Counted from the stretch's first letter, positions 43,345-52,704 are shown. The stretch is DNA of 64,000 nucleotides from Roseovarius sp. (GCF_030373445.1 NZ_JAUCYU010000005.1:264059-328058); one strand, 5' to 3'. The notes: generated from the sequence alone by a model not told the origin. Program-made: numbers and translations.

Positions 43345-43911
43345 ATGGCGGAGCTTCCCCCGATCTGGTTTCTGCGCCATGGCCAGACCGAATGGAACCT
43401 GGAAGGGCGGCTTCAGGGGCACAAGGATTCGCCGCTGACGGCGCTTGGCCGGAGCCAGGCGGCGCGGCAGGCGCGGATATTGCCGGACATATTGCAGCGG
43501 GTGGCGACGGGCGCGGGCGGGTGTTTCGCCTCGCCGCTGGGCCGCGCGCAGGAAACGGCGCGGATCGCGCTGGCGGGGCGGGGTTTCGTGACCGATCCAC
43601 GGCTTTCGGAGATTGCGACGGGCGACTGGGAGGGCCGGCTGCGGGCCGAGGTGGCGACGGGCGAGGGGGACCTCTTCCTCTATGCCGGGGCGCCCGGCGG
43701 CGAGGGTCTGGACGCGTTGCAGGCCCGGGTGGCGGCGTTCCTGGCCGAGCTGGAAGGCCCCAGCGTGGTGGTGTCGCACGGGCTTCTGGGCAAGGTGCTG
43801 CGGGGGCAGGCCTGCGGGCTGGATGCGCAGGCCATGGACAGGCTGAGCAACCTTCAGGGTGCCGTCTACCTGCTTGAAAACGGGGAAGAAACGGTTCTGG
43901 AGGCGCCGTAA
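43345..43911 (+). CDS. histidine phosphatase (phosphoglycerate mutase-like) family protein
   Basis: A 188-residue soluble phosphatase. The catalytic RHG motif is in WFLRHGQTEWNLEGRLQGH at residues 10-13, a second arginine in SPLGRAQETA, and the second histidine in SVVVSHGLLGKVLRG. Length and pattern fit the branch of broad-specificity or alpha-ribazole-phosphatase-like enzymes. A CobC role in cobalamin synthesis is possible since the organism makes B12, but nothing nearby confirms it. Confidence 0.9.
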   Translation: MAELPPIWFLRHGQTEWNLEGRLQGHKDSPLTALGRSQAARQARILPDILQRVATGAGGCFASPLGRAQETARIALAGRGFVTDPRLSEIATGDWEGRLRAEVATGEGDLFLYAGAPGGEGLDALQARVAAFLAELEGPSVVVSHGLLGKVLRGQACGLDAQAMDRLSNLQGAVYLLENGEETVLEAP

Positions 43912-43920
43912 CTCAGGGCC

Positions 43921-44385
43921 TCAGAGCGTGAGCAGGTATTTCTGCATCCCCTCGACCACGAGCGTGCCGTCCTGGTTGTGGATGGTGATGGCAAGCTCCA
44001 TCACGCCGGTGGTCTTGCCGGGGGTGAGGGCGGTGATCTCGAAGGCGGGGTAGAGCGTTTCGCCGCAATAGACCGGGGCGAGAAAGCGGCTGGACTGTTC
44101 GAGGAAGCCGATGAGCGCGTCGCCCATCTCGTGCGCCAGGGGCGAGGCGCCGATCGCCGCCTGGATCAGTGTCTGGAAGCCGTGGGCGTAAAGCTCGGGA
44201 TGGCCACGGCGTAAAAGGTAGGCGCGGTCGTAATGGATCGGGTGGTTGTCGCCGGAGGCCGCCTGGAAGGCGGCGAAGACGCCCTCGGTCATGGTGCGGG
44301 AGGGGGCGCGGAAGACCTCGCCCACGCGGAACGCGGCGAAGGGGCGGGTCGGGTGCGTCCAGTGGGCGGCGGGGTCGAAGCTCAT
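43921..44385 (-). CDS. MaoC-like hot-dog dehydratase
   Basis: A 154-residue single hot-dog domain enzyme. It has the (R)-hydratase signature around AAFQAASGDNHPIHYDRAYL with Asp and His, and AHGFQTLIQAAIGASPLAHE. It probably hydrates or dehydrates an acyl-CoA. ATG at 44385 (MSFDPAAHW) is preferred; ATG at 44394 and a TTG at 44421 are alternatives. Convergent with the phosphatase gene, 9 bases apart. Confidence 0.87.
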   Translation of the reverse strand: MSFDPAAHWTHPTRPFAAFRVGEVFRAPSRTMTEGVFAAFQAASGDNHPIHYDRAYLLRRGHPELYAHGFQTLIQAAIGASPLAHEMGDALIGFLEQSSRFLAPVYCGETLYPAFEITALTPGKTTGVMELAITIHNQDGTLVVEGMQKYLLTL

Positions 44386-44475
44386 GGCGGCCATGAAGGC
44401 GTGCGGCGGCGCGGCTGTCAATCGTCACCTTGCCACTTGCGCGCCCGCGCCGGTCTTTGTATGAGGCGCGTCACG

Positions 44476-44551
<76 letters not shown>

Positions 44552-44821
44552 TTTTCCCCTTTCTTTCCGCTTTTCCCCGCGTTCGCGCGGAACACTCGGG
44601 CGTGTCGCAGGTTAAGATGACCGGAGGGTTAACGCGCCGGTTCGGGTGTTGAACACGTGCCGATACATGGCCCGCTGGTCAAATGCGAATTCGTTGATAT
44701 ATGCTGCCATGAATTAGGGATGTGCGGGATGGCCCGGGCATCGGGGCGCATTGCACGCGATTTATACTTGAGGGCGGCCGGCGGTTTACCGGTTGGGTCG
44801 TTGCGATATTGAGGAGACTTG

Positions 44822-45022
44822 ATGCGGAAGAGACTGCCGCCGGGAGGCGGGTCATGGGCGGAAACGCTGGCAGCCATCCGGAAAAGCCTTGAAGACAAGC
44901 CGGACGGGGCGCTGCGGCCGGAGGAGATGGCCATGCTGGAGGATTGGTACACGGCCTGCGAAGACCCCGATCAGCGGCGGCGGCTGGGCCAGATCATGCG
45001 GGCCCTGGGCCACGGGGAGTGA
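44822..45022 (+). CDS. small soluble hypothetical protein
   Basis: A 66-residue protein starting MRKRLPPGGGSWAETLAAIR and ending QIMRALGHGE. It is predicted helical with basic N-terminus and no signal peptide. An excellent GAGGAG site is 7 bases before the ATG, and codon use resembles its neighbours, which supports translation. I do not recognise a family. Confidence 0.6.
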   Translation: MRKRLPPGGGSWAETLAAIRKSLEDKPDGALRPEEMAMLEDWYTACEDPDQRRRLGQIMRALGHGE

Positions 45023-45138
45023 GCGCGGGCGCGGCGGAAAGAAAAGCCGCGAATTCGGCGTTTCGGGTGCTTGACGGGGCCGGGCCACGGGCCTAAGAAG
45101 CGCAGACGCTTGGGGCGGTTGCCCCGGGTGCGCAGCGG

Positions 45139-45215
45139 GCGGTTGTAGCTCAGTTGGTTAGAGTGCCGGCCTGTCACGCCGGAGGTCGCGGGTTCGAGCC
45201 CCGTCAACCGCGCCA
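45139..45215 (+). tRNA. tRNA-Asp (anticodon GUC), copy 1
   Basis: 77-base cloverleaf with encoded CCA: acceptor GCGGTTG/CAACCGC, anticodon arm GCCGG-CCTGTCACG region giving GTC, T arm GTTCGAGCC. Identical to copy 2 at 45431. Confidence 0.95.
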
Positions 45216-45304
45216 TCGCTGCATTTGGTTAATTTCCGGAAATTTCGGGTGTTCGGGGCCGGGTCGCGATTCGCGGGGATCGGCCCTGTTTTGCCGGGTT
45301 TTGC

Positions 45305-45348
45305 GACGTCGGTATCACGTCGGTATATTGTCGGTATCGCGTCGGTGC
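45305..45348. repeat. four tandem 11-bp units (copy 2 of a dispersed element)
   Basis: GACGTCGGTAT, CACGTCGGTAT, ATTGTCGGTAT and CGCGTCGGTGC in the 215-base gap between the two tRNA-Asp genes. Same order and orientation as copy 1 at 33081-33124. Nothing else was recognised in this gap. Confidence 0.85.
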
Positions 45349-45430
45349 GGGGGCGGGGCCTTGAAAGAGGCGGGCGAGGTGATATTTGGCGATTGACGGG
45401 CGCGGCGGGCTGGCGTAAGACGCCCGGCAC

Positions 45431-45507
45431 GCGGTTGTAGCTCAGTTGGTTAGAGTGCCGGCCTGTCACGCCGGAGGTCGCGGGTTCGAGCCCCGTCAAC
45501 CGCGCCA
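45431..45507 (+). tRNA. tRNA-Asp (anticodon GUC), copy 2
   Basis: 77-base cloverleaf with encoded CCA, base for base the same as copy 1 at 45139-45215. The two genes are separated by 215 bases that contain the 11-bp repeat element. Confidence 0.95.
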
Positions 45508-45540
45508 CTTTCCCTTCCCTTGAAAATTCGCGCTTGCTCG

Positions 45541-46431
45541 TCAGCCCTTTCGGGCTGCCTCGCCTGCGTTGAAGAAGGTCGCGAGGGCGGTTGTGGTCTC
45601 GGCCGGGCTGGTATCGGGGAAGAAATGGCCGCCGGTGATGGCCCGGGCCTGCATGTCGGTGCATTTGTCTTCCCACGTGGCGGGCACGTCGAAGGCTTTC
45701 GCCATCGCGCCCTGCGCGCCGTAGAGCACCAGCGTGGGGCAGGTGACGCGGGCGTCGAGATCGGCGGCGTCGTCGTGGACATCATGCGAGAGGGCGGCGC
45801 GGTAGTCGTTGCACATGCCGCGGATGGTGTCGGGGTCACGCCAGGCGGCGCGGTAGGCCGCCAGTTGATCTTCGTCGAAATCGGAAAGCTTTGAGCCGCC
45901 CCAGCCGAGCAGGCAGGAATGATAATAGGCGTCCGGGTCATGGCCGATCATGGTTTCGGGGAAGGGCTCGGGCTGGGCCAGGAAGAACCAGTGGTAATAG
46001 GCCTGTGCCACCTCGCGTTTGAGCGGCTCGAGCAGGGTATGGGTGGGGACGATATCCATCACGCAGAGGCGGGTGACGGCGTGGGGGGCGTCGAGCGCCA
46101 GGCGGTGGGCCACGCGGCCGCCGCGATCGTGGCCGGCGAGGGCGAAGGTGGCGTGGCCGAGGTGGTGCATGAGGGCTGTCTGGTCGCGGGCCATTTCGCG
46201 GAAGCTGTAGGCGGCGATTTCGGCGGGTTTGCCGCTGTCGCCGTAGCCGCGCAGGTCGGGGCAGATGACGCGGTGGGTTTGCGCCAGCTCGGGGGCGATA
46301 CGGGCCCAGAGCGCGCGGGTTTGCGGGAAGCCGTGGAGAAGAAGGAGCGGCGGGCCGTCGCCGGCTTCGGACCAGGTGATGTCGATGCCGTTGAGGGGGG
46401 CGGTGTGGTCGGTGAAGCCGGGGATGGTCAT
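45541..46431 (-). CDS. haloacetate/fluoroacetate dehalogenase-like alpha/beta hydrolase
   Basis: A 296-residue cytoplasmic hydrolase. The nucleophile is Asp in FALAGHDRGGRVAHRLALD (not Ser), followed by the two arginines that hold the carboxylate in haloacetate dehalogenases. A second acid is in CVMDIVPTHT, the halide pocket His-Trp in YYHWFFLAQPEPFPE, Tyr in NDYRAALSHD, and the base His in ITGGHFFPDTSP. This full set is what I recall for fluoroacetate dehalogenase, so hydrolysis of a 2-haloacid is plausible; epoxide hydrolase is the main alternative. Confidence 0.85.
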   Translation of the reverse strand: MTIPGFTDHTAPLNGIDITWSEAGDGPPLLLLHGFPQTRALWARIAPELAQTHRVICPDLRGYGDSGKPAEIAAYSFREMARDQTALMHHLGHATFALAGHDRGGRVAHRLALDAPHAVTRLCVMDIVPTHTLLEPLKREVAQAYYHWFFLAQPEPFPETMIGHDPDAYYHSCLLGWGGSKLSDFDEDQLAAYRAAWRDPDTIRGMCNDYRAALSHDVHDDAADLDARVTCPTLVLYGAQGAMAKAFDVPATWEDKCTDMQARAITGGHFFPDTSPAETTTALATFFNAGEAARKG

Positions 46432-46481
46432 GGGGTGAGCCTTTGGGGTGGTGGGTTGGTGCAGAGCACGCCCGGAACAGA

Positions 46482-46499
46482 GCCGCGCCTTGGCGCGGC
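46482..46499. repeat. GC-rich perfect hairpin
   Basis: GCCGCGCC-TT-GGCGCGGC, directly beside a longer GC-rich element (46499-46536) in the 241-base gap between the hydrolase and M20 genes. It may be a fold in the hydrolase leader RNA. Confidence 0.55.
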
Positions 46500-46640
46500 G
46501 CCGGGCGAGCGCCGGCCCGTCCCGGCGGGCAGGCGCTTTTGAGATCTAGCATGACGTCTATGGGGAGGATGTGCGTGGCCCCATAAAGTGGCGACCATGA
46601 CCTTTGCAGCGCCTCCCCACGGGCCGGCGCACGCCCGGCG
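46499..46640. repeat. inverted pair of a GC-rich element
   Basis: The minus strand of 46499-46536 and the plus strand of 46609-46640 share GCGCCTxCCC, then CGGGCCGGCGCxCGCCCGGCG, with a 6-base indel. Each copy is itself palindromic. The pair lies in the gap between the dehalogenase-like gene and the M20 peptidase gene. Confidence 0.65.
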
Positions 46641-46672
46641 GGGAGATGCTTTCAACGGGTAGAACACCACCC

Positions 46673-48049
46673 TCACCCCGCCAGCTTGTCCAGCACGCGG
46701 GCCCAGCTTCGGATGCCCTTGTGGAAGCTCTCGACGTTGTATTTCTCGTTGGGCGAGTGGATGGCGTCGTCGTCCTGGGCGAAGCCGATGAGCATGGAAT
46801 CGAGGCCGAGGATGTCCTTAAAGAACCGGGTCACCGGGATCGAGCCGCCCATGCCGGAGAAGACGGCCTCGCGGTTCCATTCCTCGGACAGGGCCTGGCG
46901 GGCCTGTTCGAACTCGGGCCGGTCGATGTTCATGACCGAGGCGGGGGAGCCGTCGAGGTTGTTGTCCCAGGTGACGGAGGCGTCCACCGGCAGGCGGTCT
47001 TCGACATGCTTGCGGAGCGCGCGGCGGACGTGGTCGGGGTCCATCTGGCCCACGAGGCGGCAGGTGAGCTTGCAATGCGCCTCGGCCGGGATGACGGTCT
47101 TGGAGCCCGCGCCCTGGTAGCCGCCCCAGAGGCCGTTGATCTCGAGCGTCGGGCGGGCCCATTGCTGGACGAGGGTGGAATAGCCCTGTTCGCCGTGGGG
47201 CTGGCTGTAGCCGACGGAGGAGAGGTAGGTTTCTTCGTCGAAGCCGCAGTTTTCCCATTGGCGGAGAAGCTCGTCGGGCACCTCCTCGACGCCGTCGTAG
47301 AATCCCTCGACGGCGACGCGGCCGGTGTCGTCGTGGAACGACGCGATGATGCGGGCGATTTCCTTCAGGGGGTTTAGGCCGGGGCCGCCGTAATGGCCCG
47401 AGTGCAGGTCGATCCTGGGCCCGTGGAGGGTGAACTCGTCCTTCAGCATCCCGCGGAGCTGGGAGGCGATGGAGGGGACGCCGGGCGAGACCATGGAGGT
47501 GTCGCAGACAAGGGCGATGTCAGCGGAAAGCTCTTCGGCGTTGTCCTTGAGGAAGGGGACGAGGGAGGGGGAGCCCGATTCCTCCTCGCCTTCGAAGAAG
47601 AAGGTGATGCGGCAGGGCAGGGTGCCGTTGACCGCCTGCCAGGCGCGGCAGGCCTCGACGAAGGTCATGAGCTGGCCCTTGTCGTCGGAGGCGCCGCGGC
47701 CGCGGATCACGCGGCCCTGGTCGGTGTCCTGGATCTCGGGTGCGAAGGGGTCGGTCTTCCACAGCTCCAGCGGGTCGAAGGGCTGCACGTCGTAATGGCC
47801 GTAGAAGAGGAGGTGCGGGCCGCTGTCGCCGACATGGCCCACGACCATCGGGTGACCGGGCGTTTCGCGTTTTTCCGCATTGATGCCAATGCTTTGCAGG
47901 TCGGCGACGAGCCAGTCGGCGGCGCCCTGGCAATCGGCCTTGTAGGCCGGATCGGTCGAGATCGAGGGGATCCGCAGAAGCGTCATCAGGCGGTCGAGGG
48001 CCTGGGGCAATTCGTCGTCAATGCGCGTCAGAACGGCGTCAATCGGCAT
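46673..48049 (-). CDS. M20 family metallopeptidase (dipeptidase/deacylase)
   Basis: A 458-residue zinc hydrolase. Metal and catalytic motifs are present: LLFYGHYDVQP, RGRGASDDKGQLMTFVEAC, ITFFFEGEEESGSPSLVPFL and the late DDAIHSPNEKYNVESF with the terminal His ligand. A lid/dimerisation domain sits in between. The length and the DDKG motif fit the M20 dipeptidase group (ArgE/DapE/CNDP-like). Cytoplasmic; substrate unknown. Confidence 0.92.
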   Translation of the reverse strand: MPIDAVLTRIDDELPQALDRLMTLLRIPSISTDPAYKADCQGAADWLVADLQSIGINAEKRETPGHPMVVGHVGDSGPHLLFYGHYDVQPFDPLELWKTDPFAPEIQDTDQGRVIRGRGASDDKGQLMTFVEACRAWQAVNGTLPCRITFFFEGEEESGSPSLVPFLKDNAEELSADIALVCDTSMVSPGVPSIASQLRGMLKDEFTLHGPRIDLHSGHYGGPGLNPLKEIARIIASFHDDTGRVAVEGFYDGVEEVPDELLRQWENCGFDEETYLSSVGYSQPHGEQGYSTLVQQWARPTLEINGLWGGYQGAGSKTVIPAEAHCKLTCRLVGQMDPDHVRRALRKHVEDRLPVDASVTWDNNLDGSPASVMNIDRPEFEQARQALSEEWNREAVFSGMGGSIPVTRFFKDILGLDSMLIGFAQDDDAIHSPNEKYNVESFHKGIRSWARVLDKLAG

Positions 48050-48116
48050 GGAAGTCTCCGCGTGGTCTTGCTATATCGCGGGGACCGTATCAGGACGCGG
48101 GGCACTGTCCAGCAAG

Positions 48117-48130
48117 TTGACATAGGTCAA
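48117..48130. promoter_or_regulatory. FNR/FnrL-type box upstream of hemA
   Basis: TTGAC-ATAG-GTCAA is a perfect dyad matching the FNR-family consensus (TTGAT-N4-ATCAA) in form. It lies 165 bases before the hemA start, in a 245-base divergent gap. In Rhodobacter species hemA is known to respond to oxygen through FnrL, so a similar role is likely here. Confidence 0.6.
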
Positions 48131-48182
48131 GGCGCAGGGGCGTGACGATTTGTTACCTGTTGTCCTGTAAAGCGCCATCTTA

Positions 48183-48205
48183 TATGCATCTTATGGACAT
48201 GCATA
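48183..48205. promoter_or_regulatory. TATGCAT-N9-ATGCATA dyad upstream of hemA
   Basis: Perfect 7-bp arms (48183-48189 and 48199-48205), 90 bases before the hemA start and near AT-rich sequence that could be the promoter. The binding protein is unknown. Confidence 0.4.
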
Positions 48206-48294
48206 CAGAATATTGAATATGTCGTGCGGCGCGCGACCTCGGGCCCGGACCGGATTCAGATGGGACCGAAGACTGCCAAGGAAGGGGATCCGAC

Positions 48295-49518
48295 GTGGAT
48301 TATACGGCCAAGCTGGACGAGGCGATCGGGCGCCTGCATGAAGAAGGCCGGTATCGGACCTTCATCGATATCGAGCGCAAGCAGGGCCAGTTCCCGCATG
48401 CCACCTGGCGGCGACCGGACGGGTCGGAGACGCCGATCACGGTCTGGTGCGGCAACGACTACCTTGGCATGGGCCAGCATCCGGTCGTGCTGGAGGCGAT
48501 GCACGAGGCGGTGGACGCCACCGGCGCCGGCAGCGGCGGCACGCGCAACATTTCCGGCACCACGGTCTATCACAAGCGGCTGGAGGCCGAGCTGGCGGAC
48601 CTGCACGGCAAGGAAGCCGCGCTTCTGTTCACCAGCGCCTATATCGCCAACGACGCCACGCTCTCGACCCTGCCGAAGCTGTTTCCCGGGCTGATCATCT
48701 ATTCCGACGAGCTGAACCATGCCTCGATGATCGAGGGGGTACGGCGCAACGGCGGGGCAAAGCGGATCTTCCGGCATAACGACGTGGAACACCTGCGCGA
48801 GCTGATGGCGGCGGATGACCCTGACGCACCGAAGCTGATCGCGTTCGAGAGCGTCTACTCGATGGACGGGGATTTCGGCCCGATCGAGGCGATCTGCGAC
48901 CTGGCCGACGCGTTCGGCGCGCTGACCTATATCGACGAGGTTCACGCGGTTGGCATGTACGGCCCCCGCGGCGCCGGCGTGGCCGAGCGGGACCGGCTGA
49001 TGCACCGGCTGGACATCATCAACGGCACGCTGGCCAAGGCGTTCGGCGTGATGGGCGGCTATATCGCGGCCAGCGCGAAAATGTGTGACGCCATAAGGTC
49101 TTATGCGCCGGGGTTCATCTTTACCACGTCGCTACCGCCGGCCGTTGCGGCCGGGGCCGCGGCCTCGGTCGCGCATCTCAAGCGGGACCAGGCGCTGCGC
49201 GACCTGCACCAGGAGCGGGCGAAGATCCTGAAGACGCGGCTCAAGGGCATGGGCCTGCCGCTGATCGACCACGGCAGCCATATCGTGCCGGTGATCGTGG
49301 GCGACCCGGTGCATACGAAGAAGCTGTCGGACATGCTGCTGGAAGGCTACGGCATCTATGTTCAGCCGATCAACTTCCCCACCGTGCCGCGCGGTACGGA
49401 GCGCCTGCGCTTCACCCCGTCGCCGGTGCACGGGCCCGACGAGATGGACCACCTGATCCGCGCGATGGACGAGCTGTGGAGCCATTGTGCCCTCAACCGG
49501 GCGGAAATGTCGGCGTAA
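48295..49518 (+). CDS. hemA: 5-aminolevulinate synthase
   Basis: Pyridoxal-phosphate enzyme condensing glycine and succinyl-CoA, the first step of heme, siroheme and cobalamin synthesis in alphaproteobacteria. The 407-residue protein has the glycine-rich [20 protein letters not shown], the cofactor-binding Asp in [12 protein letters not shown] and the lysine in [12 protein letters not shown]. Start is GTG at 48295 with GGAAGGGG upstream. It supplies precursors to cysG, cobS/cobT pathways in the same window. An FNR-type box upstream suggests oxygen control. Confidence 0.96.
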   Translation: MDYTAKLDEAIGRLHEEGRYRTFIDIERKQGQFPHATWRRPDGSETPITVWCGNDYLGMGQHPVVLEAMHEAVDATGAGSGGTRNISGTTVYHKRLEAELADLHGKEAALLFTSAYIANDATLSTLPKLFPGLIIYSDELNHASMIEGVRRNGGAKRIFRHNDVEHLRELMAADDPDAPKLIAFESVYSMDGDFGPIEAICDLADAFGALTYIDEVHAVGMYGPRGAGVAERDRLMHRLDIINGTLAKAFGVMGGYIAASAKMCDAIRSYAPGFIFTTSLPPAVAAGAAASVAHLKRDQALRDLHQERAKILKTRLKGMGLPLIDHGSHIVPVIVGDPVHTKKLSDMLLEGYGIYVQPINFPTVPRGTERLRFTPSPVHGPDEMDHLIRAMDELWSHCALNRAEMSA

Positions 49519-49520
49519 TA

Positions 49521-49549
49521 CCGCATCCTGCCCCTGAAAGATGATGCGG
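49521..49549 (+). terminator. hairpin after hemA
   Basis: CCGCATC (49521-49527) and GATGCGG (49543-49549) pair over a 15-base loop, starting 3 bases after the hemA stop. No T-run follows, so it is a weak terminator candidate. Confidence 0.4.
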
Positions 49550-49554
49550 CACGT

Positions 49555-49568
49555 GCAATATATATTGC
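49555..49568. promoter_or_regulatory. perfect 14-bp AT-rich palindrome before the rodZ-like gene
   Basis: GCAATATATATTGC, about 90 bases upstream of the RodZ-like start and just before an AT-rich TATTATAAAC that may be a -10 element. It could be an operator. Confidence 0.4.
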
Positions 49569-49654
49569 GTTGTGGTAACCTATTATAAACAAAAAGAGCG
49601 GGTTCCGAATCGTCAATTCGGGTAACAGGCAATGGGTTGTAAGGGGCAGGTTGC

Positions 49655-50938
49655 ATGGCCATACGCCGGAGCAAAACGGCTGATCCTCTTGTAAATGCGG
49701 AGAAACCAAGGGGTTTCGATGCCTATGACGTGCGTCTGGGGGACAAGATGCGCGGCGAACGGGCGACCCTTGGCAAATCGCTGCTGGACGTGGAGCGGGA
49801 GATCCGCATCCGCGCCTCCTATATTGCCGCCATCGAGAATGCTGACCCGGATGCCTTCGACACGCCCGGATTCATTCCCGGATACGTGCGCTCCTATGCG
49901 CGCTATCTCGGCATGGACCCGGACGCGGCCTTTGCCGATTTCTGCACCGAATGCGGGTTCTCGGTGGCGCATGGCATGTCGGCGGGTGCCTCGAGTATCC
50001 GCAAGGCCGACGAGAAGCCGCGCCGCAATGCCACCCCGAAAGACCCGCTGATCGCGCCTTCGACGCCGTTCCTGCCGGCGCGCGAGACCATGTTCAGCCA
50101 GATCGAGCCGGGCGCCATCGGCTCGGCGCTGGTGCTGGTCGCGCTGATCGCCGGGATCGGTTACGGCGGGTGGAGCGTTCTGAACGAGATCCAGCGGGTG
50201 CAGTTCGCCCCGGTTGAGAACACGCCCGACGTGCTGACCGACCTCGACCCGCTCGACGCCGCGGTCAAGACCCCGGCCCAGAGCGAGGACCCGACGCGCA
50301 GCGCGGGTGTCCTGCCGCCGGTGGCCGAGGAGGGGCTGGACCGGCCCTATCGCCCCGAGGCGCTTGACGTGCCGGTGATGGTGGCCCGCGATGCGCCGAT
50401 CTCGACGCTCGATCCGGCCGACGTGGGCACCTTCGTGGCGGAACTGCCCGAGGCCGACCGCCAGTCGGACCCGGTGGACCGCAACGCCATCGAGAATGCC
50501 ATTGCCAGCGCCGTGGAAGGCGTGGGCGAGGCGGTGCCCGCCGTGGGCAACACCACGCCCGGCGCCAACACGCCCAAGGTCGTGGCCGATCCGCCGCCCG
50601 GCGTGCGGCTGGTGGCCGTGCGGCCGGCATGGGTGCGCGTGCGCGCCGCCGATGGCAGCGTGGTCTACGAGGGCATCCTGAACGGCGGCGACACCTACAG
50701 CGTGCCGGTGACGGAAGAGCCGCCGACCCTGCGGGTGGGCGAATCCGGCGCGGTGTATTTCGAGGTGGCGGGCAAGCATTACGGGCCGGTTGGCCCCAAC
50801 GGCTCTGTCACGTCGGACCTTGCGCTGGCGGCCGAGGGGCTGACCGAGCGCTATGACGTGGCCGACCTGAGCCAGGATCGCGACCTGTCGCGCTACGTGG
50901 CCCAGCTCGAGCAGTCGGACGTATCGCCGCAGGAATAA
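49655..50938 (+). CDS. RodZ-like helix-turn-helix membrane protein (DUF4115)
   Basis: A 427-residue protein with an N-terminal HTH_25 domain ([60 protein letters not shown]), one membrane span at about residues 150-170 ([17 protein letters not shown]), a Pro/Ala/Thr-rich periplasmic linker, and a C-terminal DUF4115 domain ([34 protein letters not shown]). This is the RodZ architecture; RodZ links MreB to cell-wall synthesis. Here ispG follows, a frequent neighbour of rodZ. Confidence 0.88.
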   Translation: MAIRRSKTADPLVNAEKPRGFDAYDVRLGDKMRGERATLGKSLLDVEREIRIRASYIAAIENADPDAFDTPGFIPGYVRSYARYLGMDPDAAFADFCTECGFSVAHGMSAGASSIRKADEKPRRNATPKDPLIAPSTPFLPARETMFSQIEPGAIGSALVLVALIAGIGYGGWSVLNEIQRVQFAPVENTPDVLTDLDPLDAAVKTPAQSEDPTRSAGVLPPVAEEGLDRPYRPEALDVPVMVARDAPISTLDPADVGTFVAELPEADRQSDPVDRNAIENAIASAVEGVGEAVPAVGNTTPGANTPKVVADPPPGVRLVAVRPAWVRVRAADGSVVYEGILNGGDTYSVPVTEEPPTLRVGESGAVYFEVAGKHYGPVGPNGSVTSDLALAAEGLTERYDVADLSQDRDLSRYVAQLEQSDVSPQE

Positions 50939-51021
50939 TCCGGTCGCTTCGCATTGCGACTGCGGGTTGCGGCACCTATGATTCCACCAGACGCAATTTC
51001 CGAGTTAGCGGGGCCGACCTG

Positions 51022-52152
51022 ATGTCGCTCAATGAAATCCGCCCGTGGCGCAATATCCACCGCCGGCAGAGCCGGCAGATCATGGTGGGCAACGTGCCGG
51101 TGGGGGGCGGCGCGCCGATCAGCGTGCAGACCATGACCAATACCGACACCTGGGACGTGAAGGCCACGGTGGCGCAGGTGCAGGCCGCCGCCGAGGCGGG
51201 CGCGGATATCGTGCGGGTCTCGGTGCCGGACGAGAAGAGTTCGAAGGCGCTGAAGGAGATCGTGCGGGAAAGCCCGGTGCCGATCGTGGCGGACATCCAT
51301 TTCCACTACAAGCGCGGGATCGAGAGCGCCGAGGCGGGCGCGGCCTGCCTGCGGATCAACCCCGGCAATATCGGCAGCCAGGACCGGGTGCGCGAGGTGA
51401 TCAAGGCCGCGCGCGATCATGGCTGTTCGATGCGGATCGGGGTGAATGCGGGCTCGCTGGAGCGGCATTTGCTGGAGAAATACGGCGAGCCCACGCCGGA
51501 CGCGATGGTGGAGAGCGGTCTCGACCATATCAAGGTGTTGCAGGACAACGATTTCCACGAGTTCAAGATCAGCTGCAAGGCGTCGGACGTGTTCATGGCC
51601 GCGACCGCCTACCAGATGCTGGCCGACCAGACGGATGCGCCGATTCACCTCGGGATTACCGAGGCGGGCGGGCTGATGAGCGGCACGATCAAGTCGGCGA
51701 TCGGCCTTGGCAACCTGTTGTGGATGGGGATTGGCGACACGGTCCGCGTCAGCCTGTCGGCCGATCCGGTGCAGGAGGTGAAGGTCGGCTACGAGATCCT
51801 GAAATCGCTGGGGCTGCGGCACCGGGGGGTGAACATCATCTCCTGCCCGTCCTGCGCGCGGCAGGGGTTCGACGTGATCAGGACGGTCGAGGTTCTGGAA
51901 GAGCGACTGGAGCATATCAAGACGCCGATGAGCCTGTCGATCATCGGCTGCGTGGTGAACGGGCCGGGCGAGGCGCTGATGACCGATGTGGGGTTCACCG
52001 GCGGCGGGGCCGGGTCGGGGATGGTTTACCTGGCCGGGAAGGCGAGCCACAAGATGTCGAACGACCAGATGATCGACCATATCGTCGAGGAGGTCGAGAA
52101 GCGCGCGGCCGAGATCGAGGCGGGCGAGGCGGAGCCTCAGGCGGCGGAGTAG
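51022..52152 (+). CDS. ispG: (E)-4-hydroxy-3-methylbut-2-enyl-diphosphate synthase IspG
   Basis: Fe-S enzyme of the MEP isoprenoid pathway. The 376-residue protein starts with [20 protein letters not shown], has the TIM-barrel part with [13 protein letters not shown], and the three 4Fe-4S cysteines in [14 protein letters not shown] and [14 protein letters not shown]. Full family length. It follows the rodZ-like gene by 83 bases, as in many proteobacteria. Confidence 0.96.
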   Translation: MSLNEIRPWRNIHRRQSRQIMVGNVPVGGGAPISVQTMTNTDTWDVKATVAQVQAAAEAGADIVRVSVPDEKSSKALKEIVRESPVPIVADIHFHYKRGIESAEAGAACLRINPGNIGSQDRVREVIKAARDHGCSMRIGVNAGSLERHLLEKYGEPTPDAMVESGLDHIKVLQDNDFHEFKISCKASDVFMAATAYQMLADQTDAPIHLGITEAGGLMSGTIKSAIGLGNLLWMGIGDTVRVSLSADPVQEVKVGYEILKSLGLRHRGVNIISCPSCARQGFDVIRTVEVLEERLEHIKTPMSLSIIGCVVNGPGEALMTDVGFTGGGAGSGMVYLAGKASHKMSNDQMIDHIVEEVEKRAAEIEAGEAEPQAAE

Positions 52153-52185
52153 GCGGCGCGGTTCGGTGCTGAGCCGGGCGGGGGG

Positions 52186-52704
52186 TTATTCCGCGAGGTA
52201 GCGTTCCAGCACGATGGCCGGGATATGCCCGCGCAGCATTTGATCCGGGAAGACGTAGCTGGGGGCCATGTCGAGTTGCAGGGCGTCGGCCAGGGCGCTG
52301 TTCTCCTCCATGTCGAGGAGGGTGACGCGGAGGTCGTGAGTTTCAGCCAGCGCGCGCAGGTCGGCCTCGGCAAGGGCGCAGTCGGGGCAGTTGGCACGGG
52401 TGAAGAGGGCGATGGTGTGGGCCGCGTTCTCGGGCCCGAAGCCGGGCAGGGCGGGGGAGAAGAGCGCCTCGCGATGCGCCCTGAGGCGGGCGAGGTCGCT
52501 GTCGATGGCCTCGGCGTAGAGGTCGGCCGCATCGGGCGGGGGCCGGTCCAGCGGCAGGAGCTGCGGCACGGTCAGCAGGACCGCGCGGATCTCCTGCCCG
52601 AGGATGGCGCGCTCGGCCGGGGTGAGGTTCAGGACATCGGTCTCGGCAAGGGACGGCCCGCCGCAGCAGGCCGCCAGCAGGGCCGCCCCCGCGACGCGCT
52701 TCAC
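52186..52704 (-). CDS. small exported thioredoxin-fold protein, diverged DsbA paralogue
   Basis: A 172-residue protein with GTG start overlapping the dsbA stop (GTGA). It has a signal peptide (MKRVAGAALLAACCGGPSLA), a CxxC active site (RANCPDCALAEADL) and a cis-Pro-like segment (DMAPSYVFPDQMLRG). Its N-terminal helix (NLTPAERAILGQEIRAVLL) and the C-terminal DQMLRGHIP both resemble the neighbouring DsbA (TDAERDAFRTEIRDYLL and DQMLRGYVP), but the helical insertion between them is missing. It therefore looks like a shortened, diverged duplicate; redox role in the periplasm is inferred. Confidence 0.82.
   Translation of the reverse strand: MKRVAGAALLAACCGGPSLAETDVLNLTPAERAILGQEIRAVLLTVPQLLPLDRPPPDAADLYAEAIDSDLARLRAHREALFSPALPGFGPENAAHTIALFTRANCPDCALAEADLRALAETHDLRVTLLDMEENSALADALQLDMAPSYVFPDQMLRGHIPAIVLERYLAE

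Noticed and set aside
44552..44821. Possible small RNA gene after tRNA-Val(UAC)
   Set aside because: No strong promoter-terminator pair or stable fold could be identified by eye.
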